Shown here in pieces: positions 25,112 to 26,839 of a stretch of 26,839 nucleotides of DNA (positions are counted from its first letter, which is position 1; each line of letters begins with the position of its first letter). The notes below the pieces were generated by a model, which worked only from the letters and a program-made list of their open reading frames with translations, was not told the DNA's origin and made no database searches. The position numbers and the translations under genes were made by a program. The DNA is taken from the NCBI GenBank assembly GCA_002493945.1, contig DLAL01000068.1:1-26839 (forward strand). Reading direction: 5' to 3'. Source of the DNA: Porphyromonadaceae bacterium UBA7048. Lineage in GTDB: Bacteria > Bacteroidota > Bacteroidia > Bacteroidales > Muribaculaceae.

Positions 25112-25446
25112 TGTCGCAGCTCACCATCATGATACGGGTCAACGACGTGGCCCGTGCCGACATAGCCCTCACCTCTGACCGGACATACTACCGCTTCGCC
25201 ACCGAATCGTCGGTCGAGGACGGCGACCTCAACGCTCTGCCCGATCTCGACAGCGTCACTGTGGCCATCACCGAGGCGGCCAAACCGCGCAAGGACGAAC
25301 TGCCCCTCTCCGACGACGTGCGCCTCCAGCTCTTCGTCGACAACGTCACCGCCGGCAGCGGCTTCACCGAGGAGGGCCTGCGCCGCGTCATCGCCGAAGT
25401 CTCCGGCCTATATCCCGAATTCGCCTTCGTCGAAGGATTCAGATGA
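25111..25446 (+). CDS. small uncharacterised protein coupled to ettA
   Basis: I do not recognise this 111-aa protein. It starts at the ATG overlapping the ettA stop (TGATG). It is acidic and soluble, with no signal peptide, TM segment or cysteine. It begins with a beta-like MSQLTIMIRVNDVARADIALTSD and ends in a segment (TEEGLRRVIAEVSGLYPEFAFVEGF) that looks like a helix and a strand. Third-position GC bias matches the neighbours, supporting real coding. An internal start at MIRVND is possible. The translational coupling suggests co-expression with EttA, but a functional link is not shown. The terminator follows within 30 bases. Confidence 0.7.
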
Positions 25447-25474
25447 ATTCCTGACTTATCGGATAAATTATAGA

Positions 25475-25519
25475 AAGCGTGTCTGCGGTCTCTCATCTCC
25501 GCAGACACGCTTATTTTTT
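25475..25519 (+). terminator. strong intrinsic terminator after the ruvX-def-ettA cluster
   Basis: A perfect 14-bp stem (25475-25488 with 25499-25512, AAGCGTGTCTGCGG arm) has a 10-nt loop. It is followed by A and six T (25514-25519). It begins 28 bases after the stop of the small gene and fits a classical rho-independent terminator. Confidence 0.93.
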
Positions 25520-25532
25520 CGTTCTTTTTCAT

Positions 25533-25550
25533 TAGTGTCCACTAAAAAAT
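25533..25550. repeat. left terminal inverted repeat of the IS
   Basis: It has a 12-base core GTCCACTAAAAA (25537-25548) identical, in reverse complement, to the right end of the element. Confidence 0.85.
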
Positions 25551-25620
25551 CATAAGATTTCTTTGAAATTATTGAAATTCAACTTGTTGCAAGGGATTTT
25601 AAGGTGCGACGATTTGAAAT

Positions 25621-25628
25621 TAACTTTG
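25621..25628 (+). promoter_or_regulatory. TAnnTTTG -7 box of the IS transposase
   Basis: TAACTTTG lies 20 bases before the transposase ATG inside the left end of the element. An AT-rich region lies upstream, with TTT in place of TTG at the expected -33 position. Confidence 0.55.
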
Positions 25629-25647
25629 CAGTCTGAATCAGGCTGTT

Positions 25648-26811
25648 ATGTTAAAAGACAAGTACGTTTTTGCCCAATTAGTCAAGTTTCTTGACAATGA
25701 CAAGTTTCGTCACATCGTAGATAAATATGATGGCGACAAATATGTAAAGAGTTACACATGTTGGAATCAACTACTTACGATGATGTTCGGACAGCTTTCA
25801 AACCGAGAAAGTCTTCGGGATCTCATCGTCGCTCTGGAAGCCCATGCCGGTAAGGTCTATCACCTCGGAATCGGGAAGTCCGTGACCCGGAGCAATCTTA
25901 GCAAGGCTAACGAGCAGCGGGATTACCGCATCTTTGAGGAGTTCGCCTTCTTCATGATTACCGAGGCCCGAAGACGACGGATACAGAAAATCTTCGAACT
26001 TGACGGTCATGTCTACGCCTTTGATTCAACCACGATTGACCTCTGTCTGTCGGTGTTCGAGTGGGCGAAGTTCCGCAAGCATAAGGGAGGCATCAAGATG
26101 CACACACTTTATGACATTGAGGCACAAGTGCCTGCTTTTGTGCATATTACCCAAGCCAAAGTACATGATTCAAAAGCTATGCCGGAGATACCGTATGAGA
26201 AGGGAGCCCACTATATCTTCGACCGCGGCTACAATGATTTTGGCAATCTATACACCATCAACCGCATCGAAGCATTCTTCGTCGTCAGGGCGAAAACCAA
26301 TGTCAGGTTCAAGCCCGAGACTTGGAAACGGAGGCTTCCTGAGAACGTTGTGTCTGATGCAACCGGTTACTTCACGGTTTATAAAAGCGCGAAGGATTAC
26401 CCGGAGAAACTGCGGAAAGTGGTCTGCATCGATCCGGAAGACGGTACCGGATACATCTTCCTGACAAACAATCTGACGGCCTCAGCCGAGACAATCGCCG
26501 AACTGTACCGCAATCGCTGGAGCGTGGAACTGTTCTTCAAATGGATCAAACAGCACCTGCGCATCAAGAAGTTCTGGGGAACATCAGAGAATGCCGTCCG
26601 CATCCAAATCTATTGTGCTATAATTACTTATTGTCTTGTGGCAATAGTGTGGCACGACATGAGACTGGAGCGAAGCATCTACGAAGTCCTTCAGATTCTT
26701 GGTATCTCGCTGACGGACAAAACCAGTTTGCGTGATCTCTTCGACAAATCGAATTTCAAAAATGTCAATGTTCTCTCTGATTCAAGTGAACCGAATTTAT
26801 TTAATTTTTAA
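25648..26811 (+). CDS. IS4-family DDE transposase
   Basis: This 387-aa transposase has an N-terminal DUF4372-like DNA-binding region (about residues 1-75, KYVFAQLVKFLDNDKF...YVKSYTCWNQLLTMMFGQL). The DDE catalytic domain follows, with Asp126 (YAFDSTTIDL), Asp192 (IFDRGYND) and Glu294. Glu294 lies in a complete IS4 YREK signature: Tyr287, Arg290, Glu294 and Lys301 with the 2-3-6 spacing. The frame is intact, so the enzyme could be active. Stop TAA 26809-26811 is followed within 10 bases by the right inverted repeat. Codon use and base composition are less GC-rich than the neighbours, as expected for an acquired element. Confidence 0.95.
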   Translation: MLKDKYVFAQLVKFLDNDKFRHIVDKYDGDKYVKSYTCWNQLLTMMFGQLSNRESLRDLIVALEAHAGKVYHLGIGKSVTRSNLSKANEQRDYRIFEEFAFFMITEARRRRIQKIFELDGHVYAFDSTTIDLCLSVFEWAKFRKHKGGIKMHTLYDIEAQVPAFVHITQAKVHDSKAMPEIPYEKGAHYIFDRGYNDFGNLYTINRIEAFFVVRAKTNVRFKPETWKRRLPENVVSDATGYFTVYKSAKDYPEKLRKVVCIDPEDGTGYIFLTNNLTASAETIAELYRNRWSVELFFKWIKQHLRIKKFWGTSENAVRIQIYCAIITYCLVAIVWHDMRLERSIYEVLQILGISLTDKTSLRDLFDKSNFKNVNVLSDSSEPNLFNF

Positions 26812-26818
26812 CCCGTCC

Positions 26819-26836
26819 AATTTTTAGTGGACAGTA
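26819..26836. repeat. right terminal inverted repeat of the IS
   Basis: Its reverse complement contains the GTCCACTAAAAA core shared with the left end. The window stops 3 bases after it, so the outside flank is not visible. Confidence 0.85.
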
Positions 26837-26839
26837 GTG

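Larger units (their letters stand above)
25533..26836 (+). mobile_element. IS4-family insertion sequence, about 1.3 kb
   Basis: One transposase gene is flanked by inverted ends that match over 18 bases with two mismatches: TAGTGTCCACTAAAAAAT on the left and, reverse complemented, TACTGTCCACTAAAAATT on the right. The edges may be off by about 3 bases, since a further CA also matches outside. The element is more AT-rich than the flanking GC-rich genes, which suggests recent arrival. It sits directly behind the terminator T tract and interrupts no gene. A target duplication cannot be tested because only 3 bases remain after the right end. Confidence 0.88.

Overview
The window looks like chromosome from a GC-rich member of the Bacteroidales. 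A Muribaculaceae-like gut bacterium is my best guess, but the family is an inference. The clues are the TAnnTTTG promoter boxes (Bacteroidetes sigma-ABfr type), a fused nuoCD gene, a nuo set without nuoE, nuoF and nuoG, an ATP synthase set starting atpD-atpC, and a subunit a with a signal peptide and a long periplasmic N-terminus.

Layout. Positions 1-441 hold the 3' end of an EamA/DMT-family permease on the + strand. Converging on it is a xylulokinase gene broken after about 157 codons (487-960, - strand). Positions 1095-18468 are one 18-gene block on the - strand. Read in the direction of transcription it is nuoA, nuoB, nuoCD, nuoH, then a complete F1Fo-ATP synthase set (atpD, C, B, E, F, H, A, G), then nuoI, J, K, L, M, N. 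The whole ATP synthase operon therefore sits inside the complex I operon between nuoH and nuoI. The only promoter box I recognise for the block lies upstream of nuoA, behind a roughly 150-nt leader. A large hairpin follows nuoN.

Upstream of that block are three GT-B-fold family 4 glycosyltransferases on the - strand (18711-22201), probably for a surface polysaccharide. Divergent from them on the + strand is a housekeeping cluster: ruvX, def, ettA and a small unrecognised gene (22372-25446), ending in a strong intrinsic terminator. An IS4-family insertion sequence with a DDE transposase and matching terminal inverted repeats fills 25533 to about 26836. The window ends 3 bases past it.

How the genes work together. 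The Nuo complex would pass electrons to quinone and pump protons. It has no NADH-oxidising module here, so its electron donor is not evident. The F-type ATP synthase, whose c subunit lacks the sodium-binding residues, would use the proton gradient. Putting both in one apparent transcription unit would fix their expression together. The most interesting points are this nested arrangement, the loss of the conserved pump lysine in NuoM (Leu228) while NuoL and NuoN keep theirs, an A10 tract beside the nuo promoter box, and repeat/hairpin structure ahead of atpA. I see no CRISPR array, rRNA, tRNA or recognisable defence system.
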